Below, piece by piece: positions 32,023 to 43,866 of a DNA stretch of 64,000 nt. Location of the stretch: the NCBI RefSeq assembly GCF_963678635.1, contig NC_087063.1, forward strand, positions 10,140,386-10,204,385, read 5' to 3'. The DNA is from Symsagittifera roscoffensis (Eukaryota; Xenacoelomorpha; Acoela; Convolutidae). Both the position numbers and the translations under genes were made by a program. The notes beneath the pieces are model-generated. The model saw only the letters and a list, made by a program, of their open reading frames with translations. It did not search any database and was not told the DNA's origin. The first letter of the stretch is position 1. The number at the start of each line of letters is the position of its first letter.

Positions 32023-32490
32023 GGGGCCTAGGAAATTAGACGAAAAGCAAATTAGACGTGACCAATAAAAACGAATTTAGACGTCGATGCAAACTTGCAA
32101 AAATGGGAAATTAGACGTAATTGTATTGTTCGTGTCTGAAATTTGTTTACCGACTACAAATAACTTTCTTTCAGCTTTCTTAAATGCAAATCAACATTTC
32201 ACATGCCGCAATTTCACATGCCTCAATTGTATAATTTATGCTTTTCAAAAATGTTACATAATCTTGAAATTAACATTTTATAAATCAGTTGAGATTTTGA
32301 TATGCAATATTTTGATATGCAATGTGATCATATAGTATTTTTGTAATTATGAAAACTTGTTTTAAACAATAATTTTTGTTAGCCCTTTGCTTTCCGTCTA
32401 AAATGCTAGTTTTACAAAAACAGTTTAACGTCAAAATTCGTTTTTGTTGGTCACATCTAATTGCTTATCGTCTAATTTCCTAACCCCCCA
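32023..32490. mobile_element. MITE with imperfect 60-base terminal inverted repeats
   Basis: GGGGCCTAGGAAATTAGACG at 32,023 matches the reverse complement of the right end, where CGTCTAATTTCCTAACCCCC ends near 32,489. The match continues inwards over a TGACCAA(C/T)AAAAACGAATTT block. AAATTAGACG recurs as a subterminal repeat on the left. No target-site duplication is certain and there is no coding. Confidence 0.8.
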
Positions 32491-33595
32491 TCATTCACTT
32501 GTCTGTAAAACCCGTAGAAAATAGTTAATTGCCGATTGACTTGAAATTATCTAATCTATATAATTAAATGAATTATGATACGTTCAATACGGAATACTAG
32601 CATAGGCAAACACAGATAGTAATTCAATCATGCCACTGGAAAATTATATTAAAAGGATAATCAAATTAATGTTTCGTTAAAAAATTATTCAAAATAGGCA
32701 TAAATAGAGAACCTACTAGTGCAATTGTTAACTTTTTTATCAACCGAATTGATTGGATACAAAGTATTCAAATGTGCAACAAAAATCAGTAGCGACGAGG
32801 AAGATGAAATAAAGGTTTTACATTTTTTGAACTATCTAAAATCTTATGAGAATCCGACAAGGTCGACTATTTTTCACTTCCTTGTTGACAACTCGAACAT
32901 CTGCAATTTTCTCGCCAGCCTCTCCAGTAAAAGTAAACCACAGCCTAAAACTGTCGAAATTTAAGGGCTAGCAGGCAAATTTTGAAGTCCTAAGCTAAAA
33001 GAACCAAAGGCTCATTTCGGGTAGCAAGGATGTCGATTTTTCGGGGATGGCATTTTTGGGTTGCAATGAAAAGATATTTTTGCCGAATAGGAGTTTTCAA
33101 AAATAAAATTGCTTCCTAAATTTTCCAAAAATAAATTTTCAAACGGACCTTATTGTTCCGAACAGCGAAAATGGGGATAAAATTTGTAATCGGGTGTTTT
33201 AGTTTCTTTTCTATCTTTTCTTTTTTTTCACGCAAAATCTGATAACACAAAAAAACATCGGAAATGGTCAAGTAATATAATCAATTAAACTTCTTTCAGT
33301 CGTAACTTGAACGAAATTATAAAATCTACAAAAAATTTTCAAATGTTGAGAAGAAATGATTTGATTTTTTTCGTCTAATTTCAGAAGATTAAAAGAAGCG
33401 AGCGAGCAGGCCTAAAATTGTTAGTTTGAAACTTTTAAAACTAACTAATACTTGGTTTTATTCAAGTTGAATTAGAAAACGAGAATTTTCATATCGCCGT
33501 TTTGATTCAAAAAAGTTTCAGGTCAAATAAAAAAGTTTGAAAATATTTCGCCTTTTTTCTAAATTTCAAGGTTTTTTGAAATCTTAATTGCGCAA
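32491..33595. other. non-coding stretch
   Basis: An 81-codon frame at 32,719-32,964 is the only one of note. It has no recognised motif and I do not call it a gene. Confidence 0.5.
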
Positions 33596-33599
33596 AGTG

Positions 33600-33810
33600 T
33601 ATCGCATGCTAGCTTTTCCAATTGCAAAATTAGCAATCTTCAAACCTTCCTACTTTTACAAAAATTGATCACACATGAAAAATTTTTTTTTTGAACTTAA
33701 GCTCAAGACAACAAAATCTAGTTTAAAAAACGGTTAATGTCCTGAGAAAGAAAAACCACACGTGCACAATTATTCCTCCATTGTCTTCGAAAATTGGAAC
33801 AAAAAGATAA
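33600..33810. repeat. solo arm of the 2.3-kb inverted-repeat element
   Basis: The order of blocks (AATTGCAAAATT, ATGATCGCA-like, ACCACACGTGCACAATTATT, TTGGAACAAAAAG) follows the left arm at 21,900-22,110 with many differences. Confidence 0.55.
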
Positions 33811-34857
33811 AAACCAAAACACAAAAAAAATCTTGATCAATCAGGCAATTGCTTTGAATGGATAAGATCTAGCATCAAATAAGAGTCCGAATAAATGGAA
33901 AAATACCACAAAACTCCCTGTTTCTATGCGATAGTTGTGAACTAGTTCAAGCGTAGAAATTTATTTGGCTTTCCTTATGCACAAAATAAAATTAATGAAG
34001 CAAAAAATTGTTTATCTGTATGGAATATCTGTTTTCCGACTTCCGAAAAAGTTTCCCACTACTCTGATAGTGGTGAGAGATATAACTATTAATTTAAAAC
34101 TGATTAACCCCATAATTTCCGGATTGCGGTACGCTAACTTTAGCGCGGTTCCTGAAGAGTGAGTTCTTCGCACTCAAATGACTAATCACAACTGAGCAAT
34201 TATTGACGTGATGTATTTCAATATTGGGTTTCAAACCGCAGATATGCCTGGAATTCTCCCCTCTATTCCTCAAATTCCTCGTTTGAAAGTATTTGGAAGT
34301 TTCAGTTCAAAAAGATGAAAAAAATTTGAAAAAAAACTTATCTTTTTAAAATTTTTTAAGACAATTGTAGTCTTTTATGTCTAATTCACTAATTTTCTAC
34401 GCGTTTTCATAGCCGTATTATCCGTATTTGTTCCGAAAACGCAAACTGTAGTCAATGAAACTCATTTTTTTCCGGGAATGTGCTGTCTTTCAAATATAAA
34501 TGGAATCAAACTATCTATCCATCTCGTTAATATTCTTTGATATGTTTTCTTTGCACGGTTAAGTTTGAGTACACTAAGTAACGCTATGGTTTGTGACCGC
34601 AGTGAATTGTTGAGGAGAAGGCTCTATAGACATACAACACGTAATATTTCCAGCTCATCAACATTAAATCTAATTTCGGCCAAAATGAGGAAGCGTGACA
34701 CAATTGCCACACTTTTCCAACCTTCCGGTTTTTTGAGGCTACCCCAATCATTCTTTACAGGCATCACTTTTCACTCTTGTTTTGAATTTGTTGTTAAAAT
34801 TAGTGTTTGCGATAAAATTTGCCGTTTTTACGAGTTTAAATAATGGCATGATTTTTG

Positions 34858-36300
34858 TCACATAGTTAACTGACCTAGCTGATTTTTTTGTTTTAAGCGA
34901 CAGTATTTTTTGCAGTGAATTCGGTTTTCGACTCCAGGATTTTGAAACCCGATATTGACACTTGTAACCCCAGCTTCAAAAACATCCGTAGAAAATTTCA
35001 TATTGTCATCTAGGAAACAAAATGTATTAGGTAAATTCAATGGTAAATGCGACATTTGAAACCTTGCTGGCATATCCGTCAACTCATAAAAACCAGTCAC
35101 GACTTAAGTTACTAGTGGCCGCCCAGCAATAAGATTATTAATACAATGTTGTCTAGTTTCAGAATGCAAATACACTTGACTATACTTCAAATTGATTATC
35201 GAAAATAGTGGAACCCCGGATGATTTACCTTATGACTTGACCCATTGCATCAAATAAGTTTTCAATTTGAGATATCTGGTTCTTATTCTTGTCAATTGCC
35301 TTGTTCAATTGTTTTAAATTCAATGCTAACTTGATTGATTTGCCCTTTTTTACTGCGAGGATGATAGGTGAAAAAAATTGTTGTTCGGAACATTTTTTCA
35401 ATTTACATACCTGCTCAAACTTTTCTAATCTTTTGATTTCATCCACTACTTTATAATGCAAATTGATAAAGATTCGCCGTTCCTTTAGATGTGTAGATTT
35501 GAAAATCATTTTTAACTTTGATTTAACAATAAATCGTTTTGCTATCATTTTTTTTTGACAATAGCCCCGGAAGTTTTTTTGCAAATTGATTTTTTTGTAC
35601 ACTGTTATCTTCTTAAGTAATAATGGAACTTAATTTACCTTTTTTGCGAATGATGGGAGTTCTTGTCTCACTTTAAGCCTAGGCCTTGGAAAAAAACTCG
35701 AATCATAATTAGTTTCCTGTTATAATCCACCACTGTCCAGAAATTGTCTCTCACCACGGAACCAATGGACCCAGTATAACATACTAGTGTGCTGTGATTC
35801 TGAATGTCATGTTCATTGGTATCACGTAGTACCCTGTCTGATTCTTGCCCAAACACTCGATCAGAGTTTTTATTGACTACTGCTGCCTTATATCGTGGCA
35901 TCAAACTTGCAGTGCTTGCACTATCCACAACAAACATAAACTTATTATTAACTACACGTAGCTGTCTTTTTTGTTGCTTACCTGTCAAAATACTTTAAAT
36001 GCTTCTATCTTTTGGAATTTCGTATTGAAATCATCTTTTGATTCGTCCACTATTTTCGATTTTTCTGTCTCATATTTAATTGCAATCACACCATAATCAT
36101 CCGGTGAATTCTAATTCGAAAAATTGTAATTGCTTTTCTAACTGTATCAAATTTGTTGACTCTTCATCAAAGCCCCCCTAATCCTGAACGTTATCTTGTA
36201 TTTTTTTCTGATCAAAATAATAAGCCTTGCCATGGAATGGAGATCTCGTTCTACGTCCGCCTCTCGACGGTCCTCGTGCTCCTCTACCTCTCGAGTTAAT
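34858..36300 (-). pseudogene. gypsy retroelement fragment (RGG nucleocapsid, protease, RT), dead
   Basis: Read on the minus strand, 36,295-36,235 encodes an Arg/Gly-rich nucleocapsid-like stretch. 35,988-35,668 encodes a retropepsin with DSA instead of DTG at the active site (Asp codon 35,925-35,923). 35,602-35,225 encodes the N-terminal fingers of RT, and 35,100-34,858 the palm with a degraded LDD. Frames change between the blocks and part of the palm is lost. The family is different from the element at 25,890. The DNA from about 34,300 to 35,600 recurs at about 41,240-42,830. Confidence 0.83.
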
Positions 36301-36410
36301 ATATCAATACAATTTGATATATAATTTAGAAGTTCCCTTTTTTCGGCTGGCTCATTAAATTTTCGAGATTTACAAAATATAATATGTTTAATTTTACAAT
36401 TAAACAGAAG

Positions 36411-36478
36411 ATACTCACCACATCGGGCATTGCACTCAACGATATATCCTTAAATGCCATGCCCGATGTGGTGAGTAT
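36411..36478. repeat. perfect 20-base hairpin in front of an exon copy
   Basis: Arms 36,411-36,430 and 36,459-36,478 are perfect reverse complements, with a 28-base loop. The right arm ends in GTGGTGAGTAT, a donor-like string, so both strands show it. The same structure with two mismatches stands at 37,966-38,035. In both places an exon-1-like remnant follows after 10-12 bases. Confidence 0.85.
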
Positions 36479-36489
36479 TTTTTGTTTAG

Positions 36490-36668
36490 GTATACGCTCG
36501 ACAAGCTGACCTCTGAACAGATTAAATAGATCAAAGAGACTTTTGACAAGCTTGGAATGCAGGATAAAGCTGCCTGCCTACTCACTCTTGACTCATGAAA
36601 GCACTGGTGAGTAATCCAATCCCACTACTATCCCTAAGCCAATCCCGACAAGTCCAGAAGTATCAGAG
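36490..36668 (+). pseudogene. decayed copy of light-chain exon 1 (copy A)
   Basis: It matches the exon at 17,710, including TTTAG in front, the CTGAACAGATT and ATCAAAGAGAC segments, and the closing AAGTCCAGAAG. It has an in-frame TAG after CAGATTAAA. The middle is replaced by unrelated or shuffled sequence, and the donor is changed from GTAAGT to TAAAGT. It cannot be spliced or translated. Confidence 0.85.
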
Positions 36669-36729
36669 TAAAGTGATGGAAATATTTAGCAAACTCAGTC
36701 GGAAAACTTATCCACCCTGAACACTTTTT

Positions 36730-37668
36730 AAGCGTTATGGCTGGCAATTTTTGCAACCAAAACTTCTTATCATACAATTTCCATATATGAGAAACTTCTT
36801 ATCATACAAATTCATACAATTCCATACGTACAGAAAATTGTATGAAAACTCTATGATAAGCATTTTTCATATATGAAAATTGTATGATAGGTGTTTTCCC
36901 ATAAACCAAAAATTTTGATTTTTTCTTTCTAAATTTAGTTTCTGAAAAATTTTCGGTTGTAGTTGCAGCCGAACACAAGTGACAAAGACCTTTGTTACTC
37001 AAAACACCAAAGGCTGGACGGTCTTGCATTTACAATGCATAGAAAACGACCTGAATTTTGCTGTCTTTCACAATTGATATAACAAAAGTAACAAACTTTT
37101 ATTTTTGGCAAAATTTTGTAACGATGATTATATTGAATTTTTGAATTTTCAAATTATCAGACATTCATCAAGGCGTACATTAACACCCCATACAAAAGAA
37201 AGCGGAATTTTCAGCGTTTTTGAAAAAAAAAATTAAGTGAAAAAAAAATAAAAGCCAATTTTATCGTATCCAGGACTACGTTATGCACACAAAATATTAA
37301 ATTTTGCATGCAAAAATTTTTTTTTCGAAAAATGTTTGTTTGGGTACGAAAATCGATTTGCGGTTGAAAAAACAAAAAAAATTTTGGGCCAAATTTTCAA
37401 AATTACTTTGTGTCGCCATCAAAAAAATGCCAGTCATGCAATTTCCATACATTTTTTTTCAAAAAACGCATTTTTTTCAAAAAACGAAAACCTCAATTTT
37501 TTATCACCAGATTGTTTTATTAGAATCAAACAGCCACAGAAATGAGTTTATACCAGTTTTCAACCATTTTTAGAAATTGTATGAAAATTGTATGACAAGC
37601 ATTTTCCCACACACTTGATGTATGGAATTGTATGATAAGCATTTTCGGTGTATGGAGGTCAACCCGGG
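36730..37668. repeat. region with TTGTATGATAAGCATTTT repeats and a GGTCAACCCGGG end
   Basis: Several direct and inverted copies of ATTGTATGA(T/C)AAGCATTTT lie here. The right end (37,657-37,668, GGTCAACCCGGG) matches the end of the element at 62,854-63,113. The left limit is not clear, so this is probably a decayed, enlarged member of that family. Confidence 0.6.
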
Positions 37669-37965
37669 CGGGAGTTTTAATGCTTTGACATTTTTGTCTC
37701 AAAATTATCTACACGACACAAAAACACTTTTGCGAGAGTGAATAAATCGGTCAAATTATAAACCAGCAGAAAAAATCATTTCTTTCAAAACTGCAGAAAG
37801 TTGTCCTCTCAGATCATTAAAGCCAGCCAAAAACTACTTTTATGAAAGAAATCCGCTTACTTTTTGCAACTGATATATAATTAAGTAGTTCTCTTTTTTC
37901 GGCTGATTCATTTATTTTTCGAGTTTTACAAAATATAGTATGTTTAATTTTTCATTTTAACAGAA

Positions 37966-38035
37966 GATACTCACCACTTCGGACATAAAACTCAATGATA
38001 TATTCTTAAATCTCATGTCTGATGTGGTGAGTATC
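37966..38035. repeat. second copy of the hairpin
   Basis: Arms 37,966-37,986 and 38,015-38,035 pair with two mismatches. Position relative to the exon copy is the same as at 36,411. Confidence 0.8.
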
Positions 38036-38045
38036 TTTTGTTTAG

Positions 38046-38220
38046 GTAAACGCTCGACAAGCTGACCTCTGAACAGATTAAATAGATCAAAGAGACTTTT
38101 AACAAGCTTGGAATGCAGGATAAAGCTGCCTACTCACTCTTTACTCATGAACGCACTGAGAAGTAATCCAATCCCAATACTATCCCTAATCCAATTCCGA
38201 CAAGTCCAGAAGTATCAGAG
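38046..38220 (+). pseudogene. decayed copy of light-chain exon 1 (copy B)
   Basis: It is nearly identical to copy A, including the in-frame TAG and the lost donor, apart from small deletions. Copies A and B therefore share an ancestor that was already broken. Confidence 0.85.
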
Positions 38221-38304
38221 TAAAGTTATGAAAATATTTAGCAAACTCAGTCGGAAAACTTAACCACCCTGAACTCTTTTTAAGCGTTACGGCTGGCAAA
38301 ATGT

Positions 38305-38430
38305 TAAAACGTGGGAGGATAGAAGAGTTAAAATGTGGGAGGATAGAAGAGTTAAAATGTGGGAGGATAGAAGAGTTAAAATGTGGGAGGATAAAAGAGT
38401 TAAAATATGGGAGGATAGAAGAGTAAAATC
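38305..38430 (+). repeat. 24-base minisatellite, about five units
   Basis: Units of GTTAAAATGTGGGAGGATAG plus AAGA repeat about five times. Because 24 is a multiple of three, the array stays open in frame and would encode an eight-residue WEDRRVKM repeat. The related locus at 48,905 has only two units. Confidence 0.92.
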
Positions 38431-38639
38431 TTGTTTTCCGTGTAAGATTGCAAGACAAGACGTGGTACAACTGGTTTTTTTTCGTCTGCAAGTTGATCAA
38501 AAACTAACTTGCGGCCCCAGGGTGAAATGTGAAAGAAGTTAACAAATTGTTTCAGGGCGAAGTGTAAAGAAGTCTAAGAAATTTCGCGGGTTTCAATTCT
38601 TGAAATGTTTTGCATATTTCCACATTGTTTTTTGTTCAG

Positions 38640-39950
38640 GAATTAGAAAAATTTAGACCACACAGTTTGATCTGATTTGAGAGTGTAATTTTGGTTTGTG
38701 AATTTTGCAAAATAAATTGCGCCAAAAAATGCTTTTTTGTCTTCATCAGTTTTAGTTCCAATCGAATTTGAGAGATAGATACGAATTTGCAAAACTTTGT
38801 TTTATTTCAATTAATCCGGTATTTTCAAATTTTGTTTTATTTCATACCGATGCTATAGAAACTTGTTCAGCTCGAAATCCAGCAAAAAATCAATAAATGC
38901 AAAAAAAAATTGCGTGAAAAAAAAAACATTCCAGTTGTCAAAATATGTCATCAGGTTTCGGGGAATTTTTTTCAACCTACCCACAAAAATTTTTTTTCAA
39001 AACCCAAATATATTAGACATCAAAAAGTTTTGAAAACACCCTGTTAATAACTGATTCACGTTTTAAACTCTCATTGATTTTAATTTATTTGCTGAGTGAG
39101 ACTTATATCTCGATGCCTGATAGGTTAACTTTTGTTTCCTCAGCTGGTGTTTTTTCTCCTGCGTGCCCCTTTATATCTAGTTTCCTGATAGGATGACACT
39201 AATTATGCAATTAAAAATTGTCACACTTAAAATGAGAATAAAATCAAAATTTCATGCATATTTGGACAAATTTTTCAACGCTGAAAGCTGACTATACACT
39301 ACAAAAGATGCTGTGAAACAATTAAAACAAAAAGTTATTTGTTTTTGGTTTCGCAAACAAGAGGCAGAGTCCAAAGTGTAGAATTCACTAATAAATCGGG
39401 CATTCCACGACAACGCATACCGGTATTATTATATTTCTATGGATTCCTTTAAATGATCTGGACTCCCAAATTAGTTGCTGATTTTGCAATATTTGTATCT
39501 TGAGCAAATATTTCGAGCTGTATTTTTTCTTCCACCATTTGGGAAATGGGGGAGAAATTTTCTATTTTGGTATGTTTTAATTTTTTTCACGCAAAATCAG
39601 GTAGAACTAATAATTTTTTGACTGAGTTGACTGGTTTATCATGTAAAAACCCTTTCAGTCGTAATTTGAATTACATTCACAAAAAACTCCCAGTGTCGAG
39701 GAAAACCGGTTTGATTTTCTTATTTTTTGTCTATTTTTGAGTGAGTGAAGCGATCGAGTTACGTTCGTTATGTATGGAAGTTAACCATTTAGGGTCAAAA
39801 TTGTTGATTTAACTTAAAAAATTTAAAATTTTGGATGCCCTATATAACGCTTCTCTGTTAAAAAACCTTTAAAATTAGTTGAAAATTTCAGTTCAAAATG
39901 TTGAAAACAAAAATTAAAAGAAAAAACTCATCTTTTTTAGATTTTTTTTG
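38640..39950. repeat. partial third copy of the segmental duplication
   Basis: From ACCACACAGTTTGATCTGAT through CTGATTCACGTTTTAAACTC to the GAGTGAGTGAAGCGATCGAG block, this stretch follows 43,970-45,500 and 51,000-52,530. It is more diverged than these two are from each other, so it is the older copy. It lacks the acyltransferase. Confidence 0.8.
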
Positions 39951-40120
39951 TGAGTAGGTTGAAAAATTTCCCGAAACCTGATGATATATTTTGACAACCG
40001 GAATGTTTTTTTTGACGCCATTTTTTTGTATTTATTGATTTCTTGCTGGATTTTGAGCTGAACAAGTTTCTATAGCATCGATATGAATTAAAACAAAATT
40101 TGAAAATACCGGACAAATTG
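39948..40120. repeat. inverted copy of 38,817-38,990
   Basis: The reverse complement of CTATAGAAACTTGTTCAGCT and neighbouring blocks is found here, forming an inverted pair with about 950 bases between arms. Confidence 0.75.
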
Positions 40121-40138
40121 AAATAAAACTCATAAGGA

Positions 40139-40735
40139 ACTGACAGATACACCAGTAAAAGAACCGGATCAATCCGAAGACTGGTCACTCCTACGATCGG
40201 ATTTCTCCAAAAGTAAGTGTTCACTCGATTAGAACAAAGCCAACCGCAGTCGGACTTTGAGCTGTCTGGACCACCCTGTTCTTAAGCATTTGGGCCTTCG
40301 CTTTCCTCAGTCTTTCTCTTACAACGGCAAACTGAAGATCGAACACTGTTTAAACGCTCTCTCAATGCAATCACATGTATCACACCGGTACTACATCTAA
40401 ACAGCTCTTTGATCAACAGAATACCCAAGTTCGAGCGACTTGCTTTAAGTGTTCTATCCAGTCCCTAAGGATCTCACAGATACACCAGTAAAAGAACCGG
40501 ATCAATCCGAAGACTGATCACTCCTACGATCGGATTTCTCCAAAAGTAAGTGTTCACTCGATTAGAACAAAGCCAACCGCAGTCGGACTTTGAGCTGTCT
40601 GGACCACCCTGTTTTTTAGCATTTGGGCCTTCGCTTTCCTCAGTCTTTCTCTTACAACGGCAAACTGAAGATCGAACACTGTTTAAACGCTCTCTCAATG
40701 CAATCACATGTATCACACCGGTACTACATCTAGAG
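40139..40735. repeat. tandem duplication of about 260 bases, period about 340
   Basis: CACCAGTAAAAGAACCGGAT starts a stretch at 40,149 that recurs at 40,483 with only a few changes and ends at GGTACTACATCTA in both. GC content is higher than around it. In the plus direction both contain a short open stretch followed by CCAAAAGTAAGTG, which resembles a splice donor; the second unit has a TGA in it. Function unknown: perhaps a duplicated exon of an unrecognised gene. Confidence 0.8.
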
Positions 40736-41239
40736 GCAGATTCCAAAGTGTCGAATTCACTGACAAATCGGGCATTTCACGAAAGCGCATCCTGGTATTA
40801 TTATTTTTCTTTGGATTCTTTTAAATGATCTGGATTCAGCAATTTTGTTGCGGATTTTGCAATATTTGTATCTTGAGCAAATATTTCGAGCTGGATTTTT
40901 TGTACCACCATTTGGGAAATGGGTAGAAACTTTCTATTTGGGTATGTTTTATTTTTTTTTCACGAGAAATCAGGTATAACTAATAATTTTTCGACTGAGT
41001 TGACTGTTTTATCATGGTAAAACTTTTTCAGTTCTGATTTGAATTACATTCACAAAAAAAATCCCAATGTCGAGGGAAACTGCTTTGAATTTCTTATTTT
41101 TGTCTATTTTCGAGAGAGTGAAGCGATCGAGTAACGTTCGTTATGTATGAAAGTTACCAATTTAGGGAGAAAATTGTTGATTTCACATTAAAAAAATATT
41201 ATTTTGGATGCCCTATGTAACGCTTCTCTGTTAAAAAAC

Positions 41240-42840
41240 CTTTGAAATTAATTGAAAATTTCAGTTCAAAATGTTGAAAACAAAAATTAAAAGAAAAAAC
41301 TCATCTTTTTTTAAATATTTTTTGAGACAATTGTAGTTTTTCATGTCTAAGTCACTAAATTTCTACGCGTTTCGGAGCCGTATTATCCATATTTGGTCCG
41401 GAAACGCAAACTGTAGCCAATGAAACCCATTTTTTTCCGGGAATGTGTTCTATTTCAAACGTGAATGGAATCAAACTATCTATCCATGTCGATAATCTTC
41501 TTTGATATGTTTTGTTTGCACGGTTAGGTTTGAGTACACTAAGAAACGCTATGGTTTGTGACCGCAGTGAATTGTTGAGGAGAAGGGTCTATAGACCAAA
41601 CAATACGTAATATTTTCAGCTCATCAACTTTATGTCACATTTCGGCCGAAATGAGGAAGCGTGACGCAATTGCCACACTTTTCCAACCTTCCGGTTTTTT
41701 AAGGGCTGCCCCAGCCATCCTTTACAAGCATCACATTTCACTCTTGTTTTGAATTGGTTGTTAAAATGAGTGTTTCCGTTATATCACTTACGTTTTGATT
41801 GAAAAATTGAAAATTTTTTTCATAATTTTCATTCCCGATTAAATTTGCCGTTTTTACGAGTTTAAATAGATCACCAAATGCAGAACACAAACTCGCTGAT
41901 ATGGCATGATTTTTGACACATAATTTACTGATCCAACTAAATACTTTAGCTGTTTTTTTTGTGTTAGGCGACAGTATGTTTGCAATGAATTCGTTTTTCG
42001 ACTCCAGGATTTTGACACCCGATATTGACACTTTCAATACCAGCCATTCAATTTTTCTATCTTGTAAACTGAAGTTTTTGTCATCGAATTGTTTTGAACA
42101 GCTTTCCACTTTATTAAAAATCCGTAAAAAATTTGATAGTATCATCTAGGAAACAAAATGTATTCGGTAAATTCAATATACTGGTATCTTGCGACATTTG
42201 AAACTTTACTGGCATATCCGTCAACTCATAAAAACCTGTCCATGACTTGAAAGGTTCCAGTGGCCGCCCCAGCAAGTTTTTCAACATTACAATGTAGTCT
42301 AGTTTCAGAAGGCAAATACGCTTGACTTTATGCAAGTCAATGTACAAATAAACTCGACTATACTTCAAAACGATTATCGAAAATAGTGGAACCCCGGATG
42401 ATTACCTTATGACTTGACCTATTGCATCGAATAAGTTTTCAATTTTAGATATCTGGTACTTACTCTTGTGAATTACCATGTTGAGTTGTTGTTTCGAATC
42501 TAATGCTAACTTGATTGATTTTTCCTTTTTTACTGCGAGGATGATAGGTGAATTAAAATGTTGTTCGGATCATTTTTTCAATTTAAGTACCTGCCTAAAT
42601 TTTTCTAGTCTTTTGATTTCATCCACTACTTTATAATGCAAATTGATAAAGATTCGCCGTTCCTTTCGATGTGTAGATTTGAAAGTCATTTTTAACTTTG
42701 ATTTAACAATAAATCGTTTTGCTATCATTTTTTTTTGACAATAGCCCCGGAAGTTTTTTTGCAAATTGATTTTTTTGTACACTGTTATCTTCTTATAATC
42801 TCGCTTTTTTTTTGGGGGGGGGGGGAGCACTCGCCAAAAA
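41240..42840 (-). pseudogene. second copy of the dead gypsy fragment (RT only)
   Basis: 42,830-42,570 encodes the RT fingers start, 42,368-42,114 the palm with FLDD, and 42,145-41,738 the RT thumb/connection region, all on the minus strand with frame changes. The flank to 41,240 matches 34,300-34,850. Compared with 34,858-36,300 it has lost the protease side and kept more of the 3' RT side. Confidence 0.8.
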
Positions 42841-43107
42841 AACGCAATTTTTTGGCCCGTTTTTTTCCAGAAATTTTTGGCCCGTTTTATTTTCCAGAAA
42901 TTTTTGGCCAGTTTTTTTCAGAAGTTTGACTGCGGCGCAGAAAATATGGTCAAAATGAGGTCTTTTGGGATTTGGTGATTTGGTGATCTCTAGTGATTCG
43001 GGAGAGCTTGGAAAATCAAGTTGTTCGACTAATAAACAAAAAAAAGCACGACAAAATTTTAAATTTTGTTTTTGAAAATCCGCCCCTCCTCCCTCAAGAA
43101 AATCCTA
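42800..43107 (-). repeat. dispersed repeat family, copy 6 (minus), interrupted
   Basis: In reverse it reads from GATTTTC..TTTAAAATTTTGTCG through CTTGATTTTCCAAGCTCTC to the GCG-rich block and a G/C run at 42,803-42,818. Its outer end, AGATCCGCCC, is found at 43,869, behind the 759-base MITE inserted into it. Confidence 0.85.
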
Positions 43108-43866
43108 CCCGCATCCAGTTTCAAGCGTTAATAATTGATTATATTTTGATTTTAGAACCAGTCTTACTAAAATTGAGAAACAATCGATTTCAATCAATTA
43201 ATAATCAATTATAATCTCGCTTTTTAAAATCAAATTGTCAATAATTATAATGCATTATAATCGAATACAATCGATTACTTTTTCGTATATTTTTCGATAC
43301 AATTATAACCAATTACAGTTGATTATAATCCATTATTTTCATTCAAAATTCTAATTCATTAGTTTTGCACAAAAATCCATTATAATCGATTATAATTGAC
43401 TATAATCCCGTTTGTTTGTCCATTTTGTCTTCGGAGTTGCATCTTAATTGCATAGATTTTATGCTTTTTGTTGTCGTTGGTTCCTATGAAAAATGAGAAA
43501 AACGTTTTGAAAGTTTTCCAATCAATTCAAATATATAAAGTTTTTTTTATTTCCCCATTGGAGTTGTTTTGTGATGCATATTTTAAGCTTTTTTAACCAC
43601 CAAAACATCAGCAAAATGATTTAGTTTCATGATTGATTCGGAAAACTTATTTTTCATCTACCGCGGGAACGTTTCCACTAAGATGAAATAATCTATTGTA
43701 ATTAATTTTAAGGGTTTTTTGTAAGGACTTGGAAAATAGCACGATTATAATTAATTATAAATCCTTTAAACACCTAATTTTGGTAATTATAATCAATAAT
43801 AATTGTTAAATAATCATAATAATAATTCGCTATAATCGATTACTGACGCCTAAACTTGCATGCGGA
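43108..43866. mobile_element. 759-base AT-rich MITE with TA target duplication, copy 1
   Basis: The element starts CCCGCATCCAGTTTCAAGCG and ends, as reverse complement, TCCGCATGCAAGTTTAGGCG. It is flanked by TA at 43,106 and 43,867. Removing it with one TA restores the host repeat AAAATCC-TA-GATCCGCCC. The interior is full of ATAATCGATTATAAT palindromes. TA duplication points to Tc1/mariner-type transposition. It has no transposase. Confidence 0.9.

Noticed and set aside
37304-37573. An 89-codon plus-strand frame rich in Phe and Lys.
   Set aside because: Poly-T/poly-A composition explains it; no conserved feature seen.
38305-38430. Regular 24-base repeats that could be taken for a CRISPR array.
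   Set aside because: Units are contiguous, without unique spacers.
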